Source of the DNA: Actinomycetes bacterium
GTDB lineage: Bacteria; Actinomycetota; Acidimicrobiia; Acidimicrobiales; RAAP-2
Length of the DNA stretch: 64,000 nt
Direction of reading: 5' to 3'
Assembly (NCBI GenBank): GCA_021846325.1
Contig: JAJZBX010000001.1
Location: 186,001 to 250,000, forward strand
The translations under genes and the position numbers were made by a program. Below are positions 44,462 to 56,124 of the stretch, piece by piece. Numbering within the stretch: the stretch's first letter is position 1; each line of letters opens with the position of its first letter. Below the pieces are notes generated by a model, which searched no databases, was not told the DNA's origin, and was given only the letters and a program-made list of their open reading frames with translations.

Positions 44462-45276
44462 CGCAACAGACTACCGGCGACTTCGGCGAGGGCCGCGCCG
44501 AAGTGGAGTCGCGTCGCGGCACTGAGGGACTCCACGCCGGCACGGCTTTCATTCGCGAAGGGTGTGATGAGGTCGCGCAGTACGCCGCGCGAGTCGATGA
44601 CGTAGAGCTCATCGCTGTGAATGACCGGCGCCGGCGCGCTGGCGACGCGAACCTCGACTCCGTAGTGCGTCCAGACCGAGTTCAGGACGGCCAGGGAACC
44701 GTTGAGGAAGATGACGTTGGCTCGCGAGGCGAGTTTGGGCACGCTCAGCGCAAGGGGATCGCGCACGATGCTCGCGGCGGTCGGGTCGGTGTTGACAATC
44801 ACCACGTCGACCTGATTGGCGTGTGAGCCAAGTAGCCGCAGCGTGATCGCGAGTTCGGACCCCAGGACAGGGCAGATGTCGTTACAGTCGCGGTTGTAGA
44901 ACGCCAAGATGACGACCCGGCCGCGAGCTTGGCTGAGCGACCAGGGTTGTCCGCGCTGATCAGTGAGGACGAACGATGGCGCCCGGCGATCAAGGCGACT
45001 GAGTCCAAGAATGGCGTAAGGCGACGACGTCGGGGTCGTCGCGATTGTTGTCGGTGGCGACGGGATGACGTTCGCGGCGCCCGGTGTGCCGATAACGCGC
45101 TCGAGAACGACGCCGCCGAGTCCGAGGACGACGAAGACGATAACCACCACCATGACAAAGCGTCGCGGCACGGGCGTGCGTCCGGCTTGCAGCGCGGCTC
45201 GACGATCGTCCGACAGTCGCGGCGGTGGCGCGGGACCAGGTTGTTTCTCAGGGTCGGGAGTGCTCGCACCGGTCAT
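44458..45276 (-). CDS. Sco1/SenC/PrrC-family copper chaperone (stand-alone)
   Basis: 272 residues with one N-terminal helix (VVVIVFVVLGLGGVVLE, about 43-60), a Ser/Thr/Pro linker and a thioredoxin-fold domain. The copper ligands are C131-NDI-C135 and H220 (VIHSDELYVI). Known Sco proteins reduce and metallate CuA of oxidase subunit II. ATG 45276 is preferred to the upstream in-frame start, which adds a basic, unlikely extension. It is the second Sco domain in 10 kb. Confidence 0.88.
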   Translation of the reverse strand: MTGASTPDPEKQPGPAPPPRLSDDRRAALQAGRTPVPRRFVMVVVIVFVVLGLGGVVLERVIGTPGAANVIPSPPTTIATTPTSSPYAILGLSRLDRRAPSFVLTDQRGQPWSLSQARGRVVILAFYNRDCNDICPVLGSELAITLRLLGSHANQVDVVIVNTDPTAASIVRDPLALSVPKLASRANVIFLNGSLAVLNSVWTHYGVEVRVASAPAPVIHSDELYVIDSRGVLRDLITPFANESRAGVESLSAATRLHFGAALAEVAGSLLR

Positions 45277-45338
45277 TAGGGATCCCACACTAGCGATTCT
45301 GAATGGCTTTCTCAGAGTCGACTCGGTGGTTGCGGCAG

Positions 45339-45344
45339 TACAGT
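45339..45344 (+). promoter_or_regulatory. Putative -10 (TACAGT), leaderless-type
   Basis: TACAGT, 6 bases, then ATG 45351. The opposing Sco gene has ACACTA (TAGTGT on its strand) at 45287-45292. Confidence 0.45.
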
Positions 45345-45350
45345 TTGGTG

Positions 45351-45749
45351 ATGAGTGGTGCTGACGTGCCGGGTGAGGGATCGCCACGTCGTCTTACGGG
45401 TTCCGAGGCGTGGCGCGCACACGTGACGCTCTTCGTTGGGTTGGCGTTCTGCGCAGTGGCATTCTGGTTCGAGCTCGGACGAGCCGAGGGCGGCAATGAG
45501 TTGAGTTGGGCCTACGTGTTCGAATGGCCGTTGCTTGGTGGTTTTGCGGTGTACATGTGGTGGAAGGTTCTACACGGGGAGCGGTCCGTACGACGTCGAG
45601 CGCGCGAACCGGGACTGGCCCCCGAATACGAGGGGATGCTGAACGCGTGGCAGGCGCATCAGCGCGAGTTGGCCGAAGCCGTTCGACAAGAGATTGAAAA
45701 CGAGGGCGAGCGCGTGGACGACGCGTTGCGCGACGATTCGTGGCCGTAG
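45351..45749 (+). CDS. Small membrane protein, paralogue of the product at 38075
   Basis: 132 residues with two helices and the shared block FELGRAEGGNELSWAYVFEW. The cytoplasmic tail is longer and Arg/Glu-rich. It is followed after 30 bases by ctaG. The function is unknown. Confidence 0.75.
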   Translation: MSGADVPGEGSPRRLTGSEAWRAHVTLFVGLAFCAVAFWFELGRAEGGNELSWAYVFEWPLLGGFAVYMWWKVLHGERSVRRRAREPGLAPEYEGMLNAWQAHQRELAEAVRQEIENEGERVDDALRDDSWP

Positions 45750-45779
45750 GACGAACGTCGACTCGACGCGGCGGGTGAC

Positions 45780-46700
45780 GTGAACTACCTCGCACACCAT
45801 TGGTCAGCCGACCCGATGATCGTTGTCGTGGCCCTGACCGTAGTCGCGCACGAGATTGGCCTGTCGCGGCTGGCCCAGCGCTCCACGACGGCCAATCAGC
45901 GTCACCGACGTCGGCGAGCCCTCGTCTTCTACTGTGCGCTGGTGTTGCTCCTGCTCGCAATCGTCTCGCCGATGGACTATTGGTCGGGTCGATACTTCTT
46001 CGTCCACATGATTGAGCACATCATCGTCACCTTCTTCGTGCCGATGTTGATTGTGTCGGGGGCGCCGTGGATCCCGCTGCTCTTCGCGCTGCCGGTGTCG
46101 GCGCGTCGGCGCATTGGGCGTTTCCTGTTCTTGAACGACTCGACGCGCTGGCTGCGTGGTCTGGGTTGTTTCGTGCGCAACCCCTGGCTGGCCCTCGCGC
46201 TACTCAATGGGGCGATGCTGGCGTGGCACGTGCCGGCCCTCTTTGACCTGGCCGAGCGAAACGAGTTCGTCCACGTGTGGCTGATGCACGGCAGTTTCGT
46301 GGTGACCGGCACACTGTTTTGGCTGCAGATCTATCCGTCGTCTCCGATGAAACCAACCAAGGGGCCGGTATGGAAGATTGGCGCCGTCGTTGCCACCAAC
46401 GCCGTCATGACGATTCTGGCAATCTCGATGAGCATTCTCACGACGGTGAGCTGGTACTCGGTGTACGCGCACGTGCCCGGGGTAACGCTTTCACCGTTTG
46501 CGGACCAGCAGATCGGGGCGGCGATACTGTGGGTGTGCGGTGACTTTTGGGCTCTGCCGACGCTCGCCATCATCATCCGTCGGACCATCGAGAGCGAGGG
46601 GTCCATCGGCAACGTGCTCGATCGGCTCACCGGACGATCGTCGACGCTCTTGCTGACGCCATCGACGGCTCGTGCGCCCAGTACTGACTCTGATCGGTAA
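45780..46700 (+). CDS. ctaG: Cytochrome c oxidase assembly factor CtaG (caa3-type)
   Basis: 306 residues with about seven helices, of the membrane CtaG family needed for caa3 oxidase formation. Conserved His-rich features include VHMIEHIIVTFFVPML, LAWHVPALFDL and VWLMHGSF, with the end ADQQIGAAILWVCGDFWALP. The GTG start has only a weak ribosome site. The next operon (pyr) begins 84 bases on. Confidence 0.88.
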   Translation: MNYLAHHWSADPMIVVVALTVVAHEIGLSRLAQRSTTANQRHRRRRALVFYCALVLLLLAIVSPMDYWSGRYFFVHMIEHIIVTFFVPMLIVSGAPWIPLLFALPVSARRRIGRFLFLNDSTRWLRGLGCFVRNPWLALALLNGAMLAWHVPALFDLAERNEFVHVWLMHGSFVVTGTLFWLQIYPSSPMKPTKGPVWKIGAVVATNAVMTILAISMSILTTVSWYSVYAHVPGVTLSPFADQQIGAAILWVCGDFWALPTLAIIIRRTIESEGSIGNVLDRLTGRSSTLLLTPSTARAPSTDSDR

Positions 46701-46721
46701 CCACGGGTTCACGGGCGGTTC

Positions 46722-46730
46722 TGCTAGGGT
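46722..46730 (+). promoter_or_regulatory. Extended -10 promoter (TGC-TAGGGT) of the pyr operon
   Basis: TGCTAGGGT, identical to the element before the DksA-like gene. Transcription would begin near 46737 and produce the leader that carries the PyrR-type hairpin. Confidence 0.6.
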
Positions 46731-46739
46731 GAGGTCGGT

Positions 46740-46774
46740 CGTCGTGAAGCGGGTCCCGTGAGGCCCGAACGACG
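46740..46774 (+). promoter_or_regulatory. PyrR-binding-type leader hairpin
   Basis: CGTCGT (46740-46745) pairs with ACGACG (46769-46774). An inner GGG/CCC stem closes the loop TCCCGTGAGG, which matches the known PyrR-binding consensus (UCCNGNGAGG). The hairpin abuts the GGGAGG ribosome site (46774-46779) of pyrR. UMP-bound PyrR would therefore be expected to repress translation rather than act on a downstream terminator, for which there is no room. Confidence 0.75.
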
Positions 46775-46783
46775 GGAGGCAGC

Positions 46784-47347
46784 GTGTCAAAGGTACCTGA
46801 CGAGGCGAGCGAGCGCTCGACCGGGTTTGTCGCGCACGCCCAGTTGTTGCGTCGCGAGGATGTGTCGCGAGCGATCCGCCGCATGGCCCACGAAGTCGTC
46901 GAGCGAAACGCCGATATCGAGCAGCTCGTGATACTGGGACTGCAGACCGGTGGCGTTGCCTTCGCACATCAACTAGGCGCCGACATTCTCGCTATCGGCG
47001 GCGTGAACGTTGAACTCGGTCAGCTCGACGTTGCGTATTTTCGAGACGATCACGAACGTCGGCCGCTGACGGCGGCCACATCCACGCTCATTCCCGTCGA
47101 CCTGGATGATCAAACTGTCTTGCTCGTTGACGACGTGCTGTACACGGGACGCACCATCCGGGCGGCACTCAACGCCTTGGCCGAGTGGGGACGTCCGCGG
47201 GCTATCGAACTGGCGGTGCTCGTTGATCGCGGACACCGCGAGTTGCCGATACGCGCCGATTTCGTCGGCAAGAACTTACCCACGTCTAAGCACGAGGCGA
47301 TCGTGGCGACGCTCGACGGCGTATGGATCGGCGAGGTGACAACGTGA
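46784..47347 (+). CDS. pyrR: Pyrimidine operon regulator / uracil phosphoribosyltransferase PyrR
   Basis: 187 residues of phosphoribosyltransferase fold. HEVVERNADIEQLVILGLQTGG forms the N-terminal part, YFRDD the flexible hood and DDVLYTGRTIRAAL the PRPP loop. PyrR binds leader RNA in response to UMP and has weak UPRTase activity. GTG start 4 bases after GGGAGG. It overlaps pyrB by four bases. Confidence 0.95.
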   Translation: MSKVPDEASERSTGFVAHAQLLRREDVSRAIRRMAHEVVERNADIEQLVILGLQTGGVAFAHQLGADILAIGGVNVELGQLDVAYFRDDHERRPLTAATSTLIPVDLDDQTVLLVDDVLYTGRTIRAALNALAEWGRPRAIELAVLVDRGHRELPIRADFVGKNLPTSKHEAIVATLDGVWIGEVTT

Positions 47348-48327
47348 TCGAGAGCATTCGCGGGCGAAGTCTGATGTCCCTGCACGATTTGAGTCGTGCG
47401 GCGCTGGTGGAGATACTCGACACCGCCGAATCGTTTGTCGAAGTTCACCGTCGCACGGTGAAGAAGGTGCCGGCGCTGAAGGGTCGGGTCGTGGCGTCAC
47501 TCTTCTTCGAGGAGTCGACGCGAACTCGACTGAGCTTCGAGACCGCGGCGAAGCGGCTAAGCGCTGACGTGTTGTCACTGGCCGTAGCGTCGAGCAGCGT
47601 GAAGAAGGGCGAGTCGCTGCGTGACACGATCGCCACGATCGATGCTCTGGGGATCGACGCCGTGGTGCTGCGTCACCGCTCCAGTGGCGCGGCGGAACAG
47701 GTCAGCCGGTACGTGCCACACGTACGCGTGATCAACGCTGGCGACGGACTGCATCAACATCCAACGCAGGGCCTGCTCGACGCGTTCACCATCCGCCAGG
47801 TCCTGGCGCAACGACGCGGTGTGAACGCGGTCGAAACCGGGTCAACGGTCTTCGAGGGCCTGCGGGTGCTGATCGTTGGTGACGTCATGCACAGTCGAGT
47901 GGCCCGCAGCGACATCGACGCCTACGTGGCGCTGGGGGCCCAGGTACGCGTGGCGGCGCCCGGCACGTTGCTGCCGATGGACATCGACGCCTGGCCCGTT
48001 GAAGTGGTGGGTGACTTCGAGGACGCGATCGAGTGGGCCGACGTCATCGGACTGCTTCGTCTTCAACACGAGCGAGGTGCGGGTTCCTTCGTGCCGAGCC
48101 TCTCGGAGTTCACCGCGATTTACGGCCTAACCGCCAGTCGAGCTCGTCGTCTTCGTCCCGAAACGCTGATCATGCATCCGGGACCGATCAACCGTGGCGT
48201 CGAGCTCGACTCCACGGTCGCCGACTTGCCGGCGGCGATCATCGAGCGTCAGGTCAGCAACGGCGTGCCCATTCGGATGGCCGTTTTGTACCTGACCGTG
48301 GCGGCATCCCCGAGCGAGGTGGTGTGA
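47344..48327 (+). CDS. pyrB: Aspartate carbamoyltransferase catalytic subunit PyrB
   Basis: 327 residues. Carbamoyl-phosphate motif FFEESTRTRLSFE (about 51-63), HQHPTQGLLDAFTI, VGDVMHSRVARS and the aspartate-domain HPGPINRGVEL. No PyrI follows, as in other Gram-positives. Starts at GTG in the pyrR stop, and its stop shares one base with the pyrC ATG. Confidence 0.96.
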   Translation: MIESIRGRSLMSLHDLSRAALVEILDTAESFVEVHRRTVKKVPALKGRVVASLFFEESTRTRLSFETAAKRLSADVLSLAVASSSVKKGESLRDTIATIDALGIDAVVLRHRSSGAAEQVSRYVPHVRVINAGDGLHQHPTQGLLDAFTIRQVLAQRRGVNAVETGSTVFEGLRVLIVGDVMHSRVARSDIDAYVALGAQVRVAAPGTLLPMDIDAWPVEVVGDFEDAIEWADVIGLLRLQHERGAGSFVPSLSEFTAIYGLTASRARRLRPETLIMHPGPINRGVELDSTVADLPAAIIERQVSNGVPIRMAVLYLTVAASPSEVV

Positions 48328-49646
48328 TGGCGTCCGTCGTTCTGCGCAACGGCCTGGTGGTTCACCCTGACGGCGCCGAGATTGCCGACGTCTTGATCGT
48401 CGATGGTCGAATCGCCGCGGTTGGCCGCGATGCCGGCGTCGACCCGCCGAGCGGGTGTCGAGTGATTGACGCGACCGGTTGTTGGGTGGGTCCCGGGTTC
48501 GTCGACCTGCACACCCATTTGCGAGAGCCGGGTGACGAGGCGGCCGAGACCATCGCCAGTGGGGCCCGCGCAGCGGCCGTGGGTGGATTTACGGCGGTGC
48601 TCGCGATGCCGAACACCGAACCGGCACTCGACAACGTCGCCCTCGTCACGTACGTGCTCGATCAGGGTTCACGAGCGGTCATCGACGTCGCCGTCGCTGG
48701 CGCGATCACGATGAGTCGCGCTGGAGAGCGCCTGGCTCCCTTAGCCGAGCTGGCCGCGCTGGGGGTGCGACTCTTCACCGATGACGGCGTGGGCGTGCAG
48801 AACGCGGCCGTGATGCGACGAGCGCTTCGCTACGCGCGTCCGCTCGGCGTACGCCTGGCCCAACACTGCGAAGACGCCGCGCTGGCGGCCGACGGTTCGA
48901 TGAACGAAGGCGCGCTGAGCAGTCGACTCGGGCTCGTTGGGCGACCGTCGATCGCCGAAGAGGTGATGGTGGCGCGCGACCTCGTACTCGTGAGGTCGAC
49001 GGGCGCGCCGTTGCACTTTCTGCACGTGTCGACGGCGCGGTCGCTCGACCTGATCGTGCGCGCACGAGCCGAGGGCCTACCCGTGAGTTGCGAGGTGGCG
49101 CCTCATCACTTCACCCTGGATGAATCGGCGTGCGCAACCTACGACGCCAACTTCAAGGTGAATCCGCCGCTGCGTTCCTCCGAGGACGTCGAGGCGATTC
49201 GACGGGCGTTACGCGGCGGTGACGTTGATGCGGTGGCGACTGACCACGCGCCGCACGCACCACAGCGCAAGGACCTCCCCTTTGACGAGGCGCCAGCGGG
49301 CGTGCTCGGCCTCGAGCACGCCGCGTCGCTGACCTACGAGGCGCTCGGCGCTGTCGGGTCGGATCCGCAACGGTTCTTCGCCGTCTTGAGCAGGAATCCC
49401 GCGACCATCGCCCAATTACGCCGGCGTGACGCACGACCACGCCACGGCGCCCACGGCGGCGCCGTCGAAGTGGGCGACGACGGCAACCTCGTCGTCTTTG
49501 ACCCGAGCGAACGCTGGGTGGCGCGCCGCGAGGGACTCCAGAGCCGGGCGAGTAACTCCCCGTACCTCGGACGCGCGTTGGTGGGACGCGTTCGTTGCAC
49601 GGTGGTCAACGGCGCCGTCGTGGTTGACGAAGGTGGGCTCACGTGA
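48327..49646 (+). CDS. pyrC: Dihydroorotase PyrC (class I)
   Basis: Zinc amidohydrolase of 439 residues. GFVDLHTHLREPG has metal ligands H62 and H64. KVNPPLRSSEDVEAIRRAL and VATDHAPHAP carry the later His/Asp. The upstream frame extension into pyrB is not real. The start ATG 48327 uses the pyrB stop (TGATG). Confidence 0.95.
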   Translation: MASVVLRNGLVVHPDGAEIADVLIVDGRIAAVGRDAGVDPPSGCRVIDATGCWVGPGFVDLHTHLREPGDEAAETIASGARAAAVGGFTAVLAMPNTEPALDNVALVTYVLDQGSRAVIDVAVAGAITMSRAGERLAPLAELAALGVRLFTDDGVGVQNAAVMRRALRYARPLGVRLAQHCEDAALAADGSMNEGALSSRLGLVGRPSIAEEVMVARDLVLVRSTGAPLHFLHVSTARSLDLIVRARAEGLPVSCEVAPHHFTLDESACATYDANFKVNPPLRSSEDVEAIRRALRGGDVDAVATDHAPHAPQRKDLPFDEAPAGVLGLEHAASLTYEALGAVGSDPQRFFAVLSRNPATIAQLRRRDARPRHGAHGGAVEVGDDGNLVVFDPSERWVARREGLQSRASNSPYLGRALVGRVRCTVVNGAVVVDEGGLT

Positions 49647-50733
49647 GTCGCCCGCGTGCGGTGTTGGTTCTGGCTGACGGTGCCACCTTCGAGGGCTTCG
49701 CCGCCGGCTACTTGCCCGCCGACGGCGTGACGTCGGGGGAGTTCGTCTTCAACACCGCGCTGAGTGGCTATCAAGAGGTGATCACGGATCCCAGCTACGC
49801 CGGCCAGATCATCGCGTTCACGTACCCCCACATTGGCAACTACGGCGTCAGCGCACTCGACGACGAGGCCACTCGGCCGTGGTGCCAGGGGGTGGTCGTG
49901 CGCGACCTGTCGAGACTGCCGTCAAGTTGGCGTGCCGAAGGGGCCCTCGAGCCCTACCTCATCCGCCAGCGCGTTCCGGCGATCGTTGGGGTTGATACGC
50001 GACGACTGACAAAGCACCTGCGCGCACACGGCGCGCTGCCCGGGGCCTTTGGCCACGCCGAGGTCACGGCGGTGGCCGACGCCGCTGCCCGCGCGCTCGG
50101 CACCGACGGGATGGACTTGGTGTCGGCCGTCTCGACGGCGACGACCTACGAACGCGGCAGCGGCGAACGCCACGTCGTCGCGTTGGACTACGGGATCAAG
50201 TCGACGATGGTGCGTCAGCTGGCGCAACGCTTCCGCGTGTCGGTTGTTCCCGCCGCATCCTCACGCGCCGACGTGCTCGCGCTGAACCCCGACGGCGTTT
50301 TCTTGTCCAACGGCCCCGGTGATCCCGCCGCGCTCGGTCGCTACGCCGCTGAAGTGGCCGGACTCATTGGCGAGGTGCCCCTGTTCGGTATTTGCCTCGG
50401 ACACCAGCTGCTCGCCGGAGTCCTCGGTGCGACCACCTACAAGCTGCCATTTGGCCACCACGGCAGCAACCACCCAGTCCAGGACCTCACGACGGGGCGC
50501 ATTGAGGTCACCGCGCAGAACCACAACTACGCCGTCGACGTTGGCTCGCTGAGTCGCGCCGTCGTCACGCACCGAAACCTGAACGACGGGGTGGTTGAGG
50601 GACTAGCCGCGGCGTCGGATCGCTGCTTCTCGGTCCAGTACCACCCCGAAGCGGGACCCGGACCGCACGACGCTCGCTACCTGTTCGAACGATTCGCGGC
50701 GCTGATCGAAGGCGGCGCGAGGACGGTGGTGTG

Positions 50734-50734
<1 letters not shown>
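49643..50734 (+). CDS. carA: Carbamoyl-phosphate synthase small (glutaminase) subunit CarA
   Basis: 363 residues with an N-terminal domain unique to CarA and a C-terminal class I glutamine amidotransferase. [11 protein letters not shown], the nucleophile in [12 protein letters not shown], and [11 protein letters not shown] are present. The GTG start overlaps pyrC by four bases, and the stop overlaps the carB ATG by one. Confidence 0.96.
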
Positions 50735-54020
<3,286 letters not shown>

Positions 54021-54024
<4 letters not shown>

Positions 54025-54932
54025 TGCTCGAGTTAGGCGTTCGAGTCGGTTCGGTGTCCCTTCGATCGCCGATCCTCACCGCCGCCGGCACCGCGGGATT
54101 CGGCGTGGAGTTGGGGGGCTACGGTGACATGGCCCAACTGGGTGGCTTCGTCACCAAGTCCCTCGCGGCCTTCATGTGGCCGGGTAATCCGCCGCCGCGC
54201 GTGACGGCCGTGGGGGAGCACTTGGTCAACTCGGTGGGCCTCGCCGGCCCCGGCGTCCCGGCTTGGCGTCACGAGCACGAACCGGCCCTGCGCGCTCGCG
54301 GCGTTACGGTTGTGGCCTCGATCTGGGGGCGAACCGTTCAAGAGTTCGCCGACGCCGCCGCCGCACTCAGGGGCGCCTCAGTGGTCGCCGTCGAGGCGAA
54401 CGCCAGTTGTCCGAATCTCGAGGACCGATCGTCGATGTTTGCGCACTCGGTGGACGCAACCGTTGACATCGTTGCCGCCGCGCGCACGAGTGGACATCGG
54501 GTCTGGATCAAGTTGAGTCCGAATACCCCGGACCTCGTGCGCATCGCCGAAGCGGCCGTGGCGGCGGGGGCCGAGGCCGTCGTGCTGGTCAACACGATGC
54601 TCGGGTTGGCCATTGACGTCGAGACTCGTCGTCCGGTGCTCGGTGGCGTCGGCGGTGGCGTCAGCGGACCGGGAATCCTGCCGGTATCGCTGCGTGCGGT
54701 CTACGACTGTCGTCGAGCACTGCCCGACGTCGCCATTGTTGGGGTGGGGGGCGTACGTTCGGGCGAGGACGCCGTATCGATGCTCATGGCGGGTGCGAAT
54801 GCGGTACAGGTGGGTACCGCGATCTTTGCCGATCCGCGCGCACCGTGGCGGATCCAGCGGGGGTTGCGCCGGTGGATGCAGGCGCACGGCGTTGAGGACG
54901 TGAACCAACTCGTTGGTGCGGCGCATGGCTGA
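54021..54932 (+). CDS. pyrD: Dihydroorotate dehydrogenase, class 1 (PyrD, probably 1B)
   Basis: FMN TIM-barrel of 303 residues. [27 protein letters not shown] with the catalytic Cys of cytosolic class 1 enzymes, [23 protein letters not shown] and AVQVGTAIF are present. Class 1B enzymes normally pair with the Fe-S/FAD subunit PyrK, whose gene usually sits between carB and pyrD. It is missing here, as carB and pyrD overlap by four bases. Use of fumarate or another acceptor (class 1A-like) or a distant pyrK are both possible. Confidence 0.9.
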
Positions 54933-55761
54933 CTCCTTCGCCACGCGACTGTCCGACCGGGTCGACCGCCACGGCCCGCTTTGCGTGGGCATCGACCCCA
55001 GTGGTGCGGTCGTGCGCCAGTGGGAACGCGCTGACGACGTCGAAGGACTCGAGTACGTCGCCCAGTCGACGCTCGAGGCAGCGGTCGACACCGCCGCGGC
55101 GGTAAAGGTGCAGGTCGCCTTCTTCGAACGATTCGGCTCCTCGGGCTATCGGGTGCTCGAACGCGTGCTCAGCGAGGCGCACTCCGCCTCACTGCTGGTG
55201 ATTGCCGACGCAAAACGAGGCGACGTCGGCTCGTCAAACGTTGGGTACGCCGAGGCGTGGCTCGCCGATCGCTCACCGCTGGCGGTCGATGCCGTTACGG
55301 CGAGCCCGTTTCTCGGGGTCGGCTCGCTGGCGCCACTACTGAGCCAGGCTCACCAGACGGGACGAGCCGTCTTCGTCCTCGCCGCGACCTCCAACGATGA
55401 GGGCCGAGCCGTGCAGGGGGCGATCACCGATGACGGCGTTCCCGTCGAGGTGTCGGTATTGCGGGCCGTGGCCACGCTGAACGAGCGTGGGGGCCTCGCG
55501 GGCGCCGGTGGTGCCGTGGTGGGGGCGACGCGAGCGCGCCCGGCGTTCGACCTCAGCCAGTTGGGTGGGCCGCTGCTGGTACCGGGCGTCGGTGCCCAGG
55601 GGGCGACGGTCGAGAGAGTAGAGCGACTCCTGCGTGGGGTCCCCAGAGGAACGTTCCTGGTCAACGTCGGTAGAGCGATTCTCGAGCGCGGTCCATTGCG
55701 CCTCGAACTGCGCGACGCTGTTCGGCGCTGGCGCGACGATCTCGCGGAGGTTTTCCCCTGA
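54925..55761 (+). CDS. pyrF: Orotidine-5'-phosphate decarboxylase PyrF (type 2)
   Basis: 278 residues, the larger mycobacterial-type OMP decarboxylase: LCVGIDPSG, the catalytic Asp-Lys cluster ADAKRGDVGSSN, and the C-terminal phosphate-binding PGVGAQG. ATG 54925 overlaps pyrD by eight bases. This is the last step to UMP and the end of the tightly overlapped pyr run. Confidence 0.95.
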   Translation: MADSFATRLSDRVDRHGPLCVGIDPSGAVVRQWERADDVEGLEYVAQSTLEAAVDTAAAVKVQVAFFERFGSSGYRVLERVLSEAHSASLLVIADAKRGDVGSSNVGYAEAWLADRSPLAVDAVTASPFLGVGSLAPLLSQAHQTGRAVFVLAATSNDEGRAVQGAITDDGVPVEVSVLRAVATLNERGGLAGAGGAVVGATRARPAFDLSQLGGPLLVPGVGAQGATVERVERLLRGVPRGTFLVNVGRAILERGPLRLELRDAVRRWRDDLAEVFP

Positions 55762-55791
55762 TTGAGGCCTGCACGGCGGCGCGTCGAGATG

Positions 55792-55797
55792 TATTCT
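55792..55797 (+). promoter_or_regulatory. Putative -10 (TATTCT) of mihF, leaderless-type
   Basis: TATTCT, 6 bases, then GTG 55804. Confidence 0.55.
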
Positions 55798-55803
55798 GTG
55801 GCC

Positions 55804-56124
55804 GTGACACCGACACCGCCCACTTTGTCGCAAGAACAGCGTGTTGCAGCATCGCGGCTCGCCGTCGCCAATCGACGTCGCCGTGCCGAGGTAAAACGTC
55901 AGGTGAAGACGGGTGAACTTTCTTTAGAGGAGTTGTTTGAGTTGGCCGACCGCGAGGAGTGCGTCGCCCAAATGCGGGCCTACGACCTCATAAGCGCGTT
56001 GCCGGCCATCGGCGACGTCAAGGCCGAGCGGATCATGAACCGTGCGCAGATCGCCAAGACGCGCCGAATTCGCGGACTGGGCCCCAAGCAACGGGCCGAA
56101 CTATTCCGAGCTCTTGTGCGCTGA
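55804..56124 (+). CDS. mihF: Actinobacterial integration host factor mIHF
   Basis: Nucleoid-associated DNA-binding protein, 106 residues. N-terminal basic helix (RLAVANRRRRAEVKRQVK) and a helix-two-turn-helix core (ISALPAIGDVKAERIMNRAQI, GLGPKQRAELFRAL) that bends DNA. GTG 55804 gives the family length and the leaderless spacing. Upstream in-frame codons reach back to 55762 but look noncoding. pyrF-mihF-gmk-rpoZ is the standard actinobacterial order. Confidence 0.95.
   Translation: MTPTPPTLSQEQRVAASRLAVANRRRRAEVKRQVKTGELSLEELFELADREECVAQMRAYDLISALPAIGDVKAERIMNRAQIAKTRRIRGLGPKQRAELFRALVR

Noticed and set aside
48033..48326. 98-residue N-terminal extension of pyrC
   Set aside because: It lies wholly inside pyrB. 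The dihydroorotase domain begins at ATG 48327.
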